A DNA stretch of 64,000 nt, taken from NCBI RefSeq assembly GCF_009827495.1, contig NZ_WTZA01000001.1, positions 1,054,001-1,118,000 on the forward strand, in the 5' to 3' direction. Below are positions 8,397 through 17,634 of the stretch, in pieces (within the stretch, counting starts at the first letter, position 1; each line of letters begins with the position of its first letter). The translations under genes were made by a program, and so were the position numbers. This DNA is from Tsuneonella aeria. GTDB lineage: Bacteria > Pseudomonadota > Alphaproteobacteria > Sphingomonadales > Sphingomonadaceae. The notes under the pieces were generated by a model. That model worked only from the letters and a program-made list of their open reading frames with translations. It was not told where the DNA came from and made no database searches.

Positions 8397-9017
8397 GTGG
8401 ACAACCTGACGATCATCGAAGGCGCCTCCGACGCCGATATCGCCCAATGGCTGGCGGGTCGCGTGCGCACCGCGTTGTCGGGCACGCCCGGTCGGGTTGC
8501 GATCACTGTCCCCGGCGGGTCCACCCCTTTCCCGATCATCGAGCGACTTGCCGCGACGGGGATCGATTGGCAGCGGGTGACAGTCTGGCCTGGCGACGAC
8601 CGCGTTGTTCCGGAAGATCATCCCGCGTCCAACACCGGCCGCATTCGCGCGCTGCTGGGCCCGGCGGGTGCCGAGGTCGTGACGCTCACCGTCATGGAGC
8701 AGGTTCCCGCGTTCGCTCTCGCATGGCTGGGTATGGGAGAGGACGGCCACGTCGCCTCGCTGTTTCCATGCAGCAATCCGCGCATCGACGATACGGCGCC
8801 GGTGCGCCGGATCATGCCCGATCCCCTCCCGCCCGAGGCGCCGTTTGAGCGCATCACCCTGACCCTGCCCTCCTTGCTGTCCAGCGCGGAACTGGTCTTC
8901 GTCATCCGCGGCGAGGCCAAGCGCGCGACGTTCGACCGTGCCGCGGCGGGGGAGAGCGACGTGCCGGTCGCACGCCTGCTGCGCGCTGCCAGCCAGCCCG
9001 TCACATGCTTCGTCTGA
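8397..9017 (+). CDS. pgl: 6-phosphogluconolactonase (Pgl/DevB family)
   Basis: 206 residues from GTG at 8397. It hydrolyses 6-phosphogluconolactone in the oxidative pentose phosphate or Entner-Doudoroff route in the cytosol. Family motifs are in order: TVPGGSTPFPIIERL, the substrate loop GDDRVVPEDHPASN, LGMGEDGHVASLFP, and the late ITLTLPSLL. It is somewhat shorter than typical Pgl proteins (about 230 residues), mostly at the C-terminus. Its end overlaps the next gene by 13 nt. The usual zwf-pgl-edd neighbours are not in this window, so a paralogue with altered substrate is possible. Confidence 0.85.
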   Translation: MDNLTIIEGASDADIAQWLAGRVRTALSGTPGRVAITVPGGSTPFPIIERLAATGIDWQRVTVWPGDDRVVPEDHPASNTGRIRALLGPAGAEVVTLTVMEQVPAFALAWLGMGEDGHVASLFPCSNPRIDDTAPVRRIMPDPLPPEAPFERITLTLPSLLSSAELVFVIRGEAKRATFDRAAAGESDVPVARLLRAASQPVTCFV

Positions 9018-9475
9018 TCCCCCCGCCGGTGCACCGGCTTGCCCTGCGGGTGGCGCACCGGGTGCGGCATCGCTGGCGCCGGATGCGGCGGCGGCCGCTC
9101 GCGGGCGTGTCGGTATTCGTGACCGATCTGCAGGGCCGGCTCTTGCTGGTGCGCCACAGCTACGGTTCGGGCAGCTGGACCCTGCCCGGAGGGGGCATGA
9201 GGCGGGGCGAAGCGCCCGAAGATGCCGCGCGGCGCGAGATCGGTGAGGAAGTCGGCTGCCGGCTCGAAGGGGTGCGCATGCTCGACAAGTTGCAGGAGAC
9301 GCTGTCGGGATCGCCGCACACGGCATGGCTGGTTGCCGGCAGGACTCAGGATTGTCCGCGGCCTGACCGGCGCGAGGTCGTGGAGGCGCGGTTTTTCCCG
9401 ACGCATTCGCTGCCGGAACCGCTCGCCGTGCTCGCCCGCAACCGGATCGAGGCCTGGCGCGGCAAGCTTCGCTAG
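9005..9475 (+). CDS. Nudix hydrolase
   Basis: 156 residues. The Nudix box is complete near residues 63-85 (GGGMRRGEAPEDAARREIGEE, ending VGC), matching Gx5Ex7REUxEExGU, which binds Mg2+ for hydrolysis of nucleoside diphosphate derivatives. The short arginine-rich N-terminus (HRVRHRWRRMRRR) is unusual and could be a basic surface or membrane-proximal patch. The start overlaps the end of the lactonase gene by 13 nt, implying translational coupling. Its stop shares the bases CTAG with the stop of the convergent dinB. The substrate cannot be predicted. Confidence 0.88.
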   Translation: MLRLIPPPVHRLALRVAHRVRHRWRRMRRRPLAGVSVFVTDLQGRLLLVRHSYGSGSWTLPGGGMRRGEAPEDAARREIGEEVGCRLEGVRMLDKLQETLSGSPHTAWLVAGRTQDCPRPDRREVVEARFFPTHSLPEPLAVLARNRIEAWRGKLR

Positions 9476-10590
9476 AGCAGGCGCAGCTGCGCCGTATCGG
9501 GCGCACCCCCCGGCTCGTCCGCGCGGTCAAGGTTCGACAAGGTCAGGCCCATGAGCCGGATCGGCAGTGGCAGGGGCAGCGATTCATCGAGCAGGGACCG
9601 CGCGGCTTCTGCGAATGCCGCCTTCGAGCCGACGGAGCGTGGCAATGACCGGGCCCGGGTGGTGATCTGGAAGTCGGTGTACTTCATCTTCAGGGTGACC
9701 GTTCGGCCGCTCGCCTGGTTGCGCTCGATCCGGTCCCACACGATCTCGATGATGTTTTCCAGCGTTTCGCGCAGCACCGCGCCGCTGGAGATATCCTCGC
9801 CAAACGTCCGTTCACCGCCCACGGACTTGCGGATGCGGTTGGCGCGCACCGGGCGAAGGTCGACTCCCCGCGCTGCGCGATAGAGATAGTCGGCGCGGCT
9901 GCCGAAATGGGCGCGAAGCCAGGGCAAGTCTTTCGCAGCGAGATCGGCGCCGGTTTCGATTCCCAGCCGCGTCATCTTCTCCGCGCCCCTGGGCCCGACG
10001 CCGTGGAACCGACGGATCGGCATGGCCCGGGCGAATGCCGCGCCCTCGCCCGGGCGGATCACGCACAGGCCGTCGGGCTTGTTCTGGTCACTGGCGAGCT
10101 TTGCCAGAAACTTGTTGTAGCTGACCCCGGCGCTGGCCGTGAGACGGGTCGTCTCGCGAATGCGCCGGCGGATTTCCTGGGCGATGCGGGTCGCGCTGCC
10201 GATGCCTTTGAGATCGTCGGTGACGTCGAGGTAGGCCTCGTCCAGGCTCAGCGGCTCCACGAAAGGGGTGTAGTCGTGGAAGATCGCGCGGATCTGCTCT
10301 GATACCTCGCGGTACACGTCGAACCGGCCCTTGCAGAAGATGAGATCGGGGCACAGCCGCCGCGCGGTGATCGATGGCATCGCGCTCCTGACCCCGAACA
10401 CGCGCGCTTCGTAGCTGGCGGCGGCCACGACGCCCCGGCCCGAACTGCCGCCCACAGCCACCGGCTTGCCGCGCAGCTCGGGATTGTCGCGCTGCTCCAC
10501 GCTGGCGAAGAAGGCGTCCATGTCCACGTGGACGATCTTGCGCAGGCCCTGCGTCTCGTCATCGCCTTCGGTGTCATGGTCCTCGCTCAC
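9472..10590 (-). CDS. dinB: DNA polymerase IV (Y-family)
   Basis: 372 residues from GTG at 10590. Translesion polymerase acting in DNA damage tolerance. The catalytic HVDMDAFFASVEQRD block (metal-binding Asp) and the steric-gate region are at residues 20-35. SLDEAYLDVT carries the DE pair of the palm, and SASAGVSYNKFLAK is the Y-family signature. The RFHGVGPRGAEKM helix-hairpin-helix and the little-finger domain follow. The frame is open upstream to 10869, but that extension runs under the start of the efflux gene and shows no homology, so the GTG just before the catalytic block is preferred. Confidence 0.95.
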   Translation of the reverse strand: MSEDHDTEGDDETQGLRKIVHVDMDAFFASVEQRDNPELRGKPVAVGGSSGRGVVAAASYEARVFGVRSAMPSITARRLCPDLIFCKGRFDVYREVSEQIRAIFHDYTPFVEPLSLDEAYLDVTDDLKGIGSATRIAQEIRRRIRETTRLTASAGVSYNKFLAKLASDQNKPDGLCVIRPGEGAAFARAMPIRRFHGVGPRGAEKMTRLGIETGADLAAKDLPWLRAHFGSRADYLYRAARGVDLRPVRANRIRKSVGGERTFGEDISSGAVLRETLENIIEIVWDRIERNQASGRTVTLKMKYTDFQITTRARSLPRSVGSKAAFAEAARSLLDESLPLPLPIRLMGLTLSNLDRADEPGGAPDTAQLRLL

Positions 10591-10695
10591 GGCGCCTTCC
10601 GATAAAGGCTCGCTGCGGCGCGGAAAAGCGGTTGCATTGCATCGGTGGCAATTCGGAACTGGCAATGCGCGGGCGCGAGGTTCAATAGCCCTGCC

Positions 10696-11946
10696 ATGCA
10701 TGGCCCCGTAAACCCAGCCGAAGAACGCAGCTTCGCCGCGATGAGCGAGCGAAGGCTCGTGTTCATGATGGCCGCGTTGATGAGCCTCCAGGCGCTGGGA
10801 ATCGACGCGATGCTGCCGGCGCTGGGCATGATCGGCGACGATCTGGGGGCGGCGGGGAACCAGCGGCAATATGTCGTCGGGGCCTATCTCCTCGGCTCGG
10901 GGCTCGGGGCGCTCGCGCCGGGCGTGCTGGCGGATCGCTTCGGACGGCGGCCCGTGCTGCTGGGTTCCATCCTCATCTATGCCGTGCTGTCGATCGCCTG
11001 CGCGTTCGTGACCCGGTTCGATTTGCTGATCGCCGTTCGGATGATCCAGGCGTTTCTCACCGCCGGTCTTTCGGTGCTACCGGCGGCGATCATCCGCGAC
11101 CGGGTGGGGGGCGATCGCATGGCGCGGATGATGTCCACCATCATGATGGTGTTCATGGTCGTGCCCGTGCTCGCGCCGTTCCTGGGTCAGACAGTGCTGC
11201 TGTTCGCCGGCTGGCGGTGGATATTCGTGATGATGGCCGGGCTCGCCGCAGCCATCGGGCTGTGGACCTGGCGCGGCCTGCCCGAGAGTCTCCACGCGGA
11301 GGACCGACAGCGAATCGCGCTGGTGCCCGTGTTCCGGAACATGCGCGAAGCATTCGCCCGGCGCGACGTGATCGGGTACGTGGTCGGGTCGTCGCTGGTG
11401 TTCGGGGCCTTGTTCGGGTTCCTCAATTCCGCGCAGCAACTCGTCACCGACACGTTCGGCATGGGCCCCTATTTCCCGTTCATCTTCGGGGGCGCGGCCG
11501 CGGGCATGGCTGTCAGCAACTTCTTCAATTCGCGCATCGTCGAACGCTTCGGCGCGCGGCGGGTGTCGCATACGGCGCTGCTGGCGTTCATCGCGGTGTC
11601 GGTGTTGCAGGTCCTGGCGGCGAGCAGCGGGGACGAGAAGCTGTGGCAGTTCCTTCCGCTGATGGCGACGAACATGGCGCTGCTGGGTTTCGTGGGCGCG
11701 AACTTCGGGTCGATCTCGATGCAGCCGTTCCAGCATATCGCGGGTTCGGCATCCTCGGCGCAGTCGTTTTTACGCATGGTCACGTCGGCGGTGCTGGGCG
11801 CGATCATCGGCCAGGCATTCGACGGGACGGCGCGCCCGCTCGCTTGGGCGCTGCTGATCGCGGGGGTCGTGAGCCTGGTGCTGGTGCTCTACAGCGAGAA
11901 CGGCAAGCTGTTCCGCCGCCTCCACCCGCGGGGCTCGGCGACCTGA
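10696..11946 (+). CDS. Bcr/CflA-type MFS multidrug exporter
   Basis: About 416 residues from ATG at 10696; ATG at 10741 (MSERRLVFMM) is an alternative. Twelve hydrophobic helices are apparent. The loop between helices 2 and 3 has the MFS signature GVLADRFGRRPVLLG, and helix 1 begins LMSLQALGIDAMLPALG, typical of Bcr/CflA drug:proton antiporters. VVPVLAPFLGQ in helix 5 is the motif C region of drug antiporters. The gene is divergent from dinB (about 105 bp between starts). Substrate is unknown. It converges with the carboxylase gene downstream. Confidence 0.9.
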   Translation: MHGPVNPAEERSFAAMSERRLVFMMAALMSLQALGIDAMLPALGMIGDDLGAAGNQRQYVVGAYLLGSGLGALAPGVLADRFGRRPVLLGSILIYAVLSIACAFVTRFDLLIAVRMIQAFLTAGLSVLPAAIIRDRVGGDRMARMMSTIMMVFMVVPVLAPFLGQTVLLFAGWRWIFVMMAGLAAAIGLWTWRGLPESLHAEDRQRIALVPVFRNMREAFARRDVIGYVVGSSLVFGALFGFLNSAQQLVTDTFGMGPYFPFIFGGAAAGMAVSNFFNSRIVERFGARRVSHTALLAFIAVSVLQVLAASSGDEKLWQFLPLMATNMALLGFVGANFGSISMQPFQHIAGSASSAQSFLRMVTSAVLGAIIGQAFDGTARPLAWALLIAGVVSLVLVLYSENGKLFRRLHPRGSAT

Positions 11947-11958
11947 CGCCGCCCCTGC

Positions 11959-11974
11959 AAAGAGAATTCTCTTT
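11959..11974. terminator. Perfect 16-bp palindrome between convergent genes
   Basis: AAAGAGAATTCTCTTT is a perfect palindrome in the 39-bp gap between the convergent exporter and carboxylase genes. As RNA it gives a 6-bp stem with an AATT loop, followed on the plus strand by a T-rich stretch (GTTTTGTTATT). It may serve as a weak bidirectional terminator. Confidence 0.4.
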
Positions 11975-11985
11975 CGCGCGTTTTG

Positions 11986-13875
11986 TTATTGAGTTGCCGC
12001 TTCCACAACCGCGAGACGCGTCTCCACTTGAACCTGGTCGCCCGCGCCGACCGAAAGTTCAGCCACGGTGCCGTCAAACGGCGCGGTGAGCGCGTGCTCC
12101 ATCTTCATCGCTTCGAGCACCATGAGCCGCTGCCCGGCGGTGACGGCGTCCCCTTGCGCGACATCGACCGCGATCACCTTGCCCGGCATGGGCGCGATGA
12201 TCTCGCCATCGTGGGCGGAATGGTGGCCGCCCGCATAGTGGCGGTCGCCCGCCACCCGGAAGGCCGCGCCGTCTTCGAAGAAAGTCTGCGTTCCGCCGTC
12301 GGTAACGATCGTGCGGGCATAGCCACGCCATACATCTGCATCATCCAGTTCCACCGTGACGGGTTCGCCGTCGATGCGTAGCCTGACCGCGTAATCCGGT
12401 TCGCGGTTCAGGCGGAAACCGCGCAGGGTCTGGAGCATGGACCGGTGCGGGCCGGCCAAGGGCGCAGTAACCAGTTCGTCCGCCGCCGCCTGCAGCAGGT
12501 CCGCCGACGGGGTCGGCGGCGCGATCAGCCGGTCCTGATTGTCGCCGATGAAGCCCGTGCTGAGATCGCCGTTCCGGAACGATGGCTCTTCGAGCAGCCG
12601 CACAAGGAACCATGCGTTCGTCCTGACCGGTTCGATCTCCACCGACCGGCAGGCTTCCGACAGGGCATCGATCGCCTCTTCGCGGTCGTCGCCCCAGGCG
12701 ATCAGCTTGGCGACCATCGGATCGTAGAACGGCGAGATTTCGTCCCCTTCCTCGACCCCGGTATCCACGCGGTCGCCGGCAAGGACGAAGTGATCCAGCG
12801 GTCCGATGCTCGGCAGGAAGCCCTTCGCCGGATCCTCCGCATAGAGCCGCGCCTCGATCGCGTGGCCGTTGATGGCGAGCTCGTCCTGCCTGCGGGGCAA
12901 CGGCTCTCCGCTCGCGACGCGCAGCTGCCATTCGACGAGGTCCACGCGGGTGATCTCCTCGGTCACCGGGTGCTCCACCTGCAGGCGCGTGTTCATTTCC
13001 ATGAAGAAGATGCGGTCGGCGCGGAGGCCTTCGCTGGCGTCGGCAATGAATTCGATCGTGCCCGCGCCTTCGTAATCCACCGCCTTCGCGGCACGGACGG
13101 CGGCGGCGCAGATCGCTTCGCGCGTGGCGGCGTCCATGCCGGGGGCGGGGGCTTCCTCGATCACCTTCTGGTGGCGGCGCTGCAATGAGCAGTCGCGTTC
13201 GAACAGATGGACGACGTTGCCGTGGGCATCGCCGAACACCTGCACCTCGATATGGCGGGGCGAGGTGATCCACTTCTCCAGCAGCACCTGGTCGTTGCCG
13301 AAGCTCGCCGTCGCCTCGCGCCGGCAGCTTTGCAGCATGGCGTCGAAATCGGCCGCATCGTCGACCTTGCGCATCCCCTTGCCGCCGCCACCCGCAACGG
13401 CCTTGATGAGCACGGGGTAGCCGATCGCGTCCGCCTCGGCCTTCAGCCGCGCGTCCGACTGGTCGTCACCCAGGTATCCGGGCGTGACGGGCACGCCGGC
13501 GGCGATCATCCGCTCCTTCGCCGCATCCTTGAGGCCCATCGCCTCGATGCTTTCGGGCTTCGGGCCGACCCAGATCAGGCCCGCCGCGATCACCTTGCGT
13601 GCGAAGTCCGCGTTCTCGCTCAGGAAGCCATAGCCGGGATGGATCGCATCCGCCCCCTTTTCCCTGGCCGCGGCGATGATCCGGTCGCCGAGGAGGTAGC
13701 TTTCGGCCGCGGGCGATGGGCCGATGTGCACCGCTTCGTCGGCCCTACGCACGTGGAGCGCCCGCGCGTCGGCATCGGAATAGACCGCGACCGTGGCAAT
13801 CCCCATCCCGCGCGCGGTGCGGATTATGCGGCAGGCGATTTCGCCGCGATTGGCGATCAGGAGCTTGGTGATCAT
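11986..13875 (-). CDS. mccA: Biotin-dependent acyl-CoA carboxylase alpha subunit (probably methylcrotonyl-CoA carboxylase)
   Basis: 629 residues. The biotin carboxylase domain starts KLLIANRGEIACRIIRTA and includes the ATP-grasp glycine loop AVAGGGGKGMRKV and EMNTRLQVEHPVTEE. The C-terminal biotinyl domain has the modified lysine in VLEAMKMEHALTAP. It carboxylates its own biotin with bicarbonate and ATP and hands CO2 to a carboxyltransferase partner. The MKMEH context and length favour the methylcrotonyl-CoA enzyme of leucine breakdown over propionyl-CoA carboxylase, but this is a judgement from sequence style. The beta subunit is not in this window. Confidence 0.88.
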   Translation of the reverse strand: MITKLLIANRGEIACRIIRTARGMGIATVAVYSDADARALHVRRADEAVHIGPSPAAESYLLGDRIIAAAREKGADAIHPGYGFLSENADFARKVIAAGLIWVGPKPESIEAMGLKDAAKERMIAAGVPVTPGYLGDDQSDARLKAEADAIGYPVLIKAVAGGGGKGMRKVDDAADFDAMLQSCRREATASFGNDQVLLEKWITSPRHIEVQVFGDAHGNVVHLFERDCSLQRRHQKVIEEAPAPGMDAATREAICAAAVRAAKAVDYEGAGTIEFIADASEGLRADRIFFMEMNTRLQVEHPVTEEITRVDLVEWQLRVASGEPLPRRQDELAINGHAIEARLYAEDPAKGFLPSIGPLDHFVLAGDRVDTGVEEGDEISPFYDPMVAKLIAWGDDREEAIDALSEACRSVEIEPVRTNAWFLVRLLEEPSFRNGDLSTGFIGDNQDRLIAPPTPSADLLQAAADELVTAPLAGPHRSMLQTLRGFRLNREPDYAVRLRIDGEPVTVELDDADVWRGYARTIVTDGGTQTFFEDGAAFRVAGDRHYAGGHHSAHDGEIIAPMPGKVIAVDVAQGDAVTAGQRLMVLEAMKMEHALTAPFDGTVAELSVGAGDQVQVETRLAVVEAATQ

Positions 13876-14018
13876 GCACGCCCGCTAGCCCATCCTCCGC
13901 GCCATTGCGAGAAGCCCTGTGAAGGGGAGTGCTGCGCGGCGGTGCGCCTTGCCCTGGCGTTGAACACCGAACTCCGTCATCGCGAGCCGCCGCAGGCGCC
14001 GGTCCGTTGGGTCGTCTT

Positions 14019-14044
14019 GCCTAGCAGTTCAGAAATCGCGGGCC
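14019..14044 (+). repeat. Dispersed repeat, copy C
   Basis: GCCTAGC plus the core AGTTCAGAAATCGCGGGCC, identical over 26 bases to copy A (5755-5780, minus). It sits in the 210-bp gap between the carboxylase and DUF2332 genes. That gap also carries GTCATCGCGAG near 13977 and CATTGCGAGAAG near 13903, related to the repeat in front of the GIY-YIG relic. Confidence 0.75.
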
Positions 14045-14085
14045 CACCGCGACCTTTTGATCGAATGCATTCCGGCTCATGATAC

Positions 14086-15180
14086 CTAACCGTTCGAAAG
14101 CCATTCGATGTCGGCACCGTGCGGGTGCGACCAGGCGAGTTGACGCGCCGCTTCGCCCCCCGGCCAGTAGCGAACCTTCAACGCGTGGCGATGCACCGTG
14201 CGATCCGCCTCGAGCGCGATCCACGCCAGCGGACGTTCTGCGGTCGCCCGCTCGCCCGCCGCCTCCATCGCCGCAGTCACTCGCGCCTGCTGGTCCTTGG
14301 GCACGTATTGCCAGACGATCGAGTGCATCAGAACCCGCGTGGTCCGGGAATCCTGCGGCTTGGCCAGCTCCGCCTCGACGAATTGCGCGGCGTTCATCTG
14401 GGCCAGGTCAGGCGCACGATCCTTGGCAGCGGCAATCGCGGCGTCCATCCGTTGGAACCGCACCGTGTGTTCGGGCCAGATATACGCCCGGAGCCTGAGC
14501 GCCTGATCGGGATCCGTCAGGTCCACCGGTGCGACATCGCAGCCCTTGAGGGCCGCGAAGCTGACCGGGCGGTCCGGCGGAGGCGCACCATGCCACTCGG
14601 GTGCGAACGCCATTACAGGATCGGCGGCGCCAGCGTGCACGCCGCCGAGATTGTAGGTATAGCGGTCCATCATCAGGTTGATCCCCGCCGACGATCCGAT
14701 CTCCAGGCACTCGTATCGCGCCGGCAGTCCGCGGTCTGCCAGCCACAGCATGGCCGCCATGAAACTTGCCGAGCGGCCCGCCTCGTTCGTCTGCGGCGGG
14801 CCGTCCAGCCAGGGGAGCAGCGCCGCTTCGTGGTTGGCGATCGCACCGCCGATCAGGTCGATGTCGTCCGCCGGTTCGCCCCGATAGATCGCGCCCAGCG
14901 CGCGTTCAGTATCCGCCAGCCGCAAGGCATGAATGCCGCCCGCGGCGCGTAGCGGCAGCGCGTCGGCGAGCGGCGCGCCCTCCCATCGGCGAATGCGATC
15001 AAGGAATGCGCCGGGAACGCCGCCTTCCACCAACGTGCCCAGCGCCTGGACGACGCGCGCGGTGATGGGCGCCCGTGCCTTGGCGCAATAGGCGACCTGG
15101 TTGGCGAAAGCCTGCGCGACCGCGCCCTCCCCCCGGGTGTCCATGTCAACGATAGCGTCCCGTGATTTGCCGTCGGCCAT
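14086..15180 (-). CDS. DUF2332 family protein
   Basis: 364 residues from ATG at 15180; an in-frame ATG at 15144 is possible. It resembles the uncharacterised DUF2332 family, which is built around a methyltransferase-like fold. [19 protein letters not shown] near residues 170-190 looks like a glycine-rich SAM-type loop. [12 protein letters not shown] near residue 290 is typical of the family. No signal peptide or membrane helix. Divergent from hisG with 41 bp between starts. Function is unknown; the SAM-like loop is suggestive only. Confidence 0.8.
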   Translation of the reverse strand: MADGKSRDAIVDMDTRGEGAVAQAFANQVAYCAKARAPITARVVQALGTLVEGGVPGAFLDRIRRWEGAPLADALPLRAAGGIHALRLADTERALGAIYRGEPADDIDLIGGAIANHEAALLPWLDGPPQTNEAGRSASFMAAMLWLADRGLPARYECLEIGSSAGINLMMDRYTYNLGGVHAGAADPVMAFAPEWHGAPPPDRPVSFAALKGCDVAPVDLTDPDQALRLRAYIWPEHTVRFQRMDAAIAAAKDRAPDLAQMNAAQFVEAELAKPQDSRTTRVLMHSIVWQYVPKDQQARVTAAMEAAGERATAERPLAWIALEADRTVHRHALKVRYWPGGEAARQLAWSHPHGADIEWLSNG

Positions 15181-15221
15181 ATGCGTTGCCCTTTCGCCCG
15201 GCGAACCCTAATGCGCCCGCG

Positions 15222-15863
15222 ATGACCAGCCCCATGACATTCGCCGTGCCGAAGGGGCGCATCCTGGACGAGGCGCTCCCCCTGATGGCGCGTGCCGGTG
15301 TCGTGCCCGAAGCGGGCTTCCACGACAAGCGCGACCGTCGACTGGCATTCGCGTGCGAGGATCCCGGATACCGCGTCATCCGCGTGCGCGCGTTCGATGT
15401 CGCCACGTTCGTCGCCCATGGCGCGGCGCAGGCCGGCATCGTTGGGTCTGACGTTATCGAGGAATTCGATTATTCGGACCTCTATGCCCCGGTTGACCTA
15501 CAGATCGGCCACTGCCGTCTGTCCGTGGCCGAACCGGTCCCGGGAGCGGCTTTGCCACGCGTAGCAAGCCACATTCGCGTCGCCACGAAGTACCCGAACA
15601 CCACCCGCCGCTATTTCGAAGCGCACGGCGTGCAGGCCGAATGCGTGAAACTCAATGGGGCAATGGAAATCGCCCCTGAACTCGGTCTCGCCAGCCGGAT
15701 CGTGGACCTGGTGTCGAGTGGCCAGACGCTGAAGGACAACGGGCTGGCCGAAACCGCACGGATCATGGACGTGACCGCCCGCCTGATCGTCAACCGCGCC
15801 GCACTCAAGACCGATGCACGCGTGGCCGCGCTGGTGGAGCGGTTCCGGGAACTTGTCGCGTGA
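15222..15863 (+). CDS. hisG: ATP phosphoribosyltransferase, short form
   Basis: 213 residues; ATG at 15222, with ATG at 15234 an alternative four codons on. First step of histidine synthesis: ATP plus PRPP gives phosphoribosyl-[18 protein letters not shown] is the N-terminal signature, [11 protein letters not shown] the substrate loop, and [16 protein letters not shown] the PRPP-binding region. It lacks the C-terminal regulatory domain of long HisG, so it is the short form that needs HisZ for activity and feedback control; hisZ is not in this window. It overlaps hisD by 4 nt (GTGA). Confidence 0.95.
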   Translation: MTSPMTFAVPKGRILDEALPLMARAGVVPEAGFHDKRDRRLAFACEDPGYRVIRVRAFDVATFVAHGAAQAGIVGSDVIEEFDYSDLYAPVDLQIGHCRLSVAEPVPGAALPRVASHIRVATKYPNTTRRYFEAHGVQAECVKLNGAMEIAPELGLASRIVDLVSSGQTLKDNGLAETARIMDVTARLIVNRAALKTDARVAALVERFRELVA

Positions 15864-17149
15864 GGCTGCTGCGGACGACCGATCCCGACTTCGATGTCCG
15901 GTTCCGCCGCATCGTCGATGACCGGCGGGAAAGCGATACGGATGTCGCTTCCGACGTCTCGGCCATCATTGCGCGGGTGAAGGCACGGGGCGACGAGGCC
16001 CTTGCCGAATACACGCAGCGGTTCGACGATCACCAACTCACCGACGATGCCGACTGGCGCATTTCGCCAGAGGACTGCCGCGCCGCGTTCGACGGACTGG
16101 ACACGGCGTTGCGTGACGCGCTGTCGCTGGCAGCGGACCGCATCCGTGCTTTTCATCTGAAGCAGCGCCCCGCCGATAGCGACGAAATCGACGACGCCGG
16201 CGTGCGCCTCGGCGCCCGGTGGCGGGCGGTGGACGCCGCAGGGCTGTACGTTCCGGGTGGGCGGGCGGCCTATCCCTCGTCGCTGCTGATGAACGCGATC
16301 CCCGCCCGGGTTGCGGGCGTTGAGCGTCTGGTCGTCGTCACCCCCACCCCCAAGGGCAAGGTCAACCCTCTTGTGCTCGCGGCAGCGCATCTTGCCGGCG
16401 TGGACGAAATCTGGCGCATCGGCGGCGCACAGGCGATCGCCGCGCTGGCCCACGGCACAGGCCGCATTCGCAAGGTCGACGTCATCACCGGTCCCGGCAA
16501 CGCCTGGGTGGCCGAGGCAAAACGCCAGCTGTTCGGCGTCGTCGGCATCGACATGGTCGCCGGGCCGAGCGAAATCCTGGTGATCGCCGATGGCATGAAC
16601 GACCCCGACTGGATCGCTGCCGATCTCCTGAGCCAGGCGGAACACGATCCGGACGCGCAGGCCATCCTCATCACTGACAGCGAGGCCTTTGCCGATCAGG
16701 TGGAAGATCGTGTGGACGTGCAGTGCGCCATGCTGTCCACCGGCAAGGTCGCCCGGCGCAGCTGGGACGATCACGGGGTGATGATCGTGGTCGAGAAACT
16801 GGAGGAGGCGATCGGCCTCGCCAACGCGCTCGCTGCGGAACACGTGGAGCTCGCCGTGGACGATCCCGAACCGTTCCTGGACGGCATCCGCCACGCCGGC
16901 AGCGTGTTCGCGGGCCGCCTGGCGCCCGAAGCGGTGGGCGATTATGTCGCGGGGCCCAACCATGTCCTGCCCACCGGTCGCCGCGCACGTTTTGCCAGCG
17001 GGCTTTCGGTGCTCGACTTCATGAAGCGGACCAGCTTCATCGCGCTCGACGACGCATCCTTCGCGCGGATCGGGCCCGCGGCCGCGGCGCTCGCCCATGC
17101 CGAAGGCCTGCCCGCTCACGCTCACTCGATCGAGGTACGCCTGAAATGA
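15860..17149 (+). CDS. hisD: Histidinol dehydrogenase
   Basis: 429 residues from GTG at 15860. It oxidises histidinol to histidine in two NAD-dependent steps. Clear family blocks: [34 protein letters not shown], and [15 protein letters not shown]. Zn-site residues lie around [12 protein letters not shown], and the C-terminal part has [19 protein letters not shown]. Full length for the family. It is coupled by 4-nt overlaps to hisG upstream and nusB downstream, so histidine synthesis genes share a transcript with an antitermination factor. Confidence 0.97.
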   Translation: MRLLRTTDPDFDVRFRRIVDDRRESDTDVASDVSAIIARVKARGDEALAEYTQRFDDHQLTDDADWRISPEDCRAAFDGLDTALRDALSLAADRIRAFHLKQRPADSDEIDDAGVRLGARWRAVDAAGLYVPGGRAAYPSSLLMNAIPARVAGVERLVVVTPTPKGKVNPLVLAAAHLAGVDEIWRIGGAQAIAALAHGTGRIRKVDVITGPGNAWVAEAKRQLFGVVGIDMVAGPSEILVIADGMNDPDWIAADLLSQAEHDPDAQAILITDSEAFADQVEDRVDVQCAMLSTGKVARRSWDDHGVMIVVEKLEEAIGLANALAAEHVELAVDDPEPFLDGIRHAGSVFAGRLAPEAVGDYVAGPNHVLPTGRRARFASGLSVLDFMKRTSFIALDDASFARIGPAAAALAHAEGLPAHAHSIEVRLK

Positions 17150-17595
17150 CAGCTTCCCCTCGCAGCCAGGCGCGCTCGGCCGCTCGCCTCGCCGCCGTGC
17201 AGGCTCTTTACCAGCAACGCATGGAAGGTACCCCCACCGCGCGCCTGATAGACGAATTTCACCAGCACCGCCTCGGCGCCGAGATCGACGGGACGGAATT
17301 CGTCGACGCGGAAGTGGATTTCTTCGACGACCTGGTCCGCGGTACCCTGGCGCGTTCGGACGAGATCGACGACCTGCTGACCGCTCGCCTGGCAAAGAAC
17401 TGGACGCTGGCCCGGCTCGACAAGACGATGCTGCAGATCCTGCGCGCAGGGAGCTACGAGCTGATCGCCCGTCAGGACGTGCCCGTCGCCGCCGCGATCA
17501 GCGAATGGGTGGACGTGGCCAAGGCCTTCTTCGACGACCGCGAAGCCAAGTTCGTCAACGGTGTCCTCGACGCGGTGGCGAAAAGTGTGCGCTGA
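17146..17595 (+). CDS. nusB: Transcription antitermination factor NusB
   Basis: 149 residues, all-helical. NusB pairs with S10 (NusE) on boxA RNA to support antitermination of rRNA operons. Recognisable are the N-terminal RSAARLAAVQALYQQ, the middle DLVRGTLARSDEIDDLL, and the C-terminal PVAAAISEWVDVAKAFFDDR with FVNGVLDAVAK. ATG at 17146 overlaps the hisD stop as ATGA and gives normal length. thiL follows 39 bp downstream; the nusB-thiL order is widespread in proteobacteria. Confidence 0.95.
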   Translation: MTASPRSQARSAARLAAVQALYQQRMEGTPTARLIDEFHQHRLGAEIDGTEFVDAEVDFFDDLVRGTLARSDEIDDLLTARLAKNWTLARLDKTMLQILRAGSYELIARQDVPVAAAISEWVDVAKAFFDDREAKFVNGVLDAVAKSVR

Positions 17596-17634
17596 GCGCG
17601 CCTCGGACACGCCGCCTGGCCAACGACTGGTGAA

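Noticed and set aside
10591..10869. Upstream extension of dinB
   Set aside because: Antisense to the start of the efflux gene, with no homology; GTG 10590 gives a normal-length enzyme.
15611..17395. 594-codon minus-strand open frame
   Set aside because: Antisense of hisD and nusB; no domain seen in its translation.
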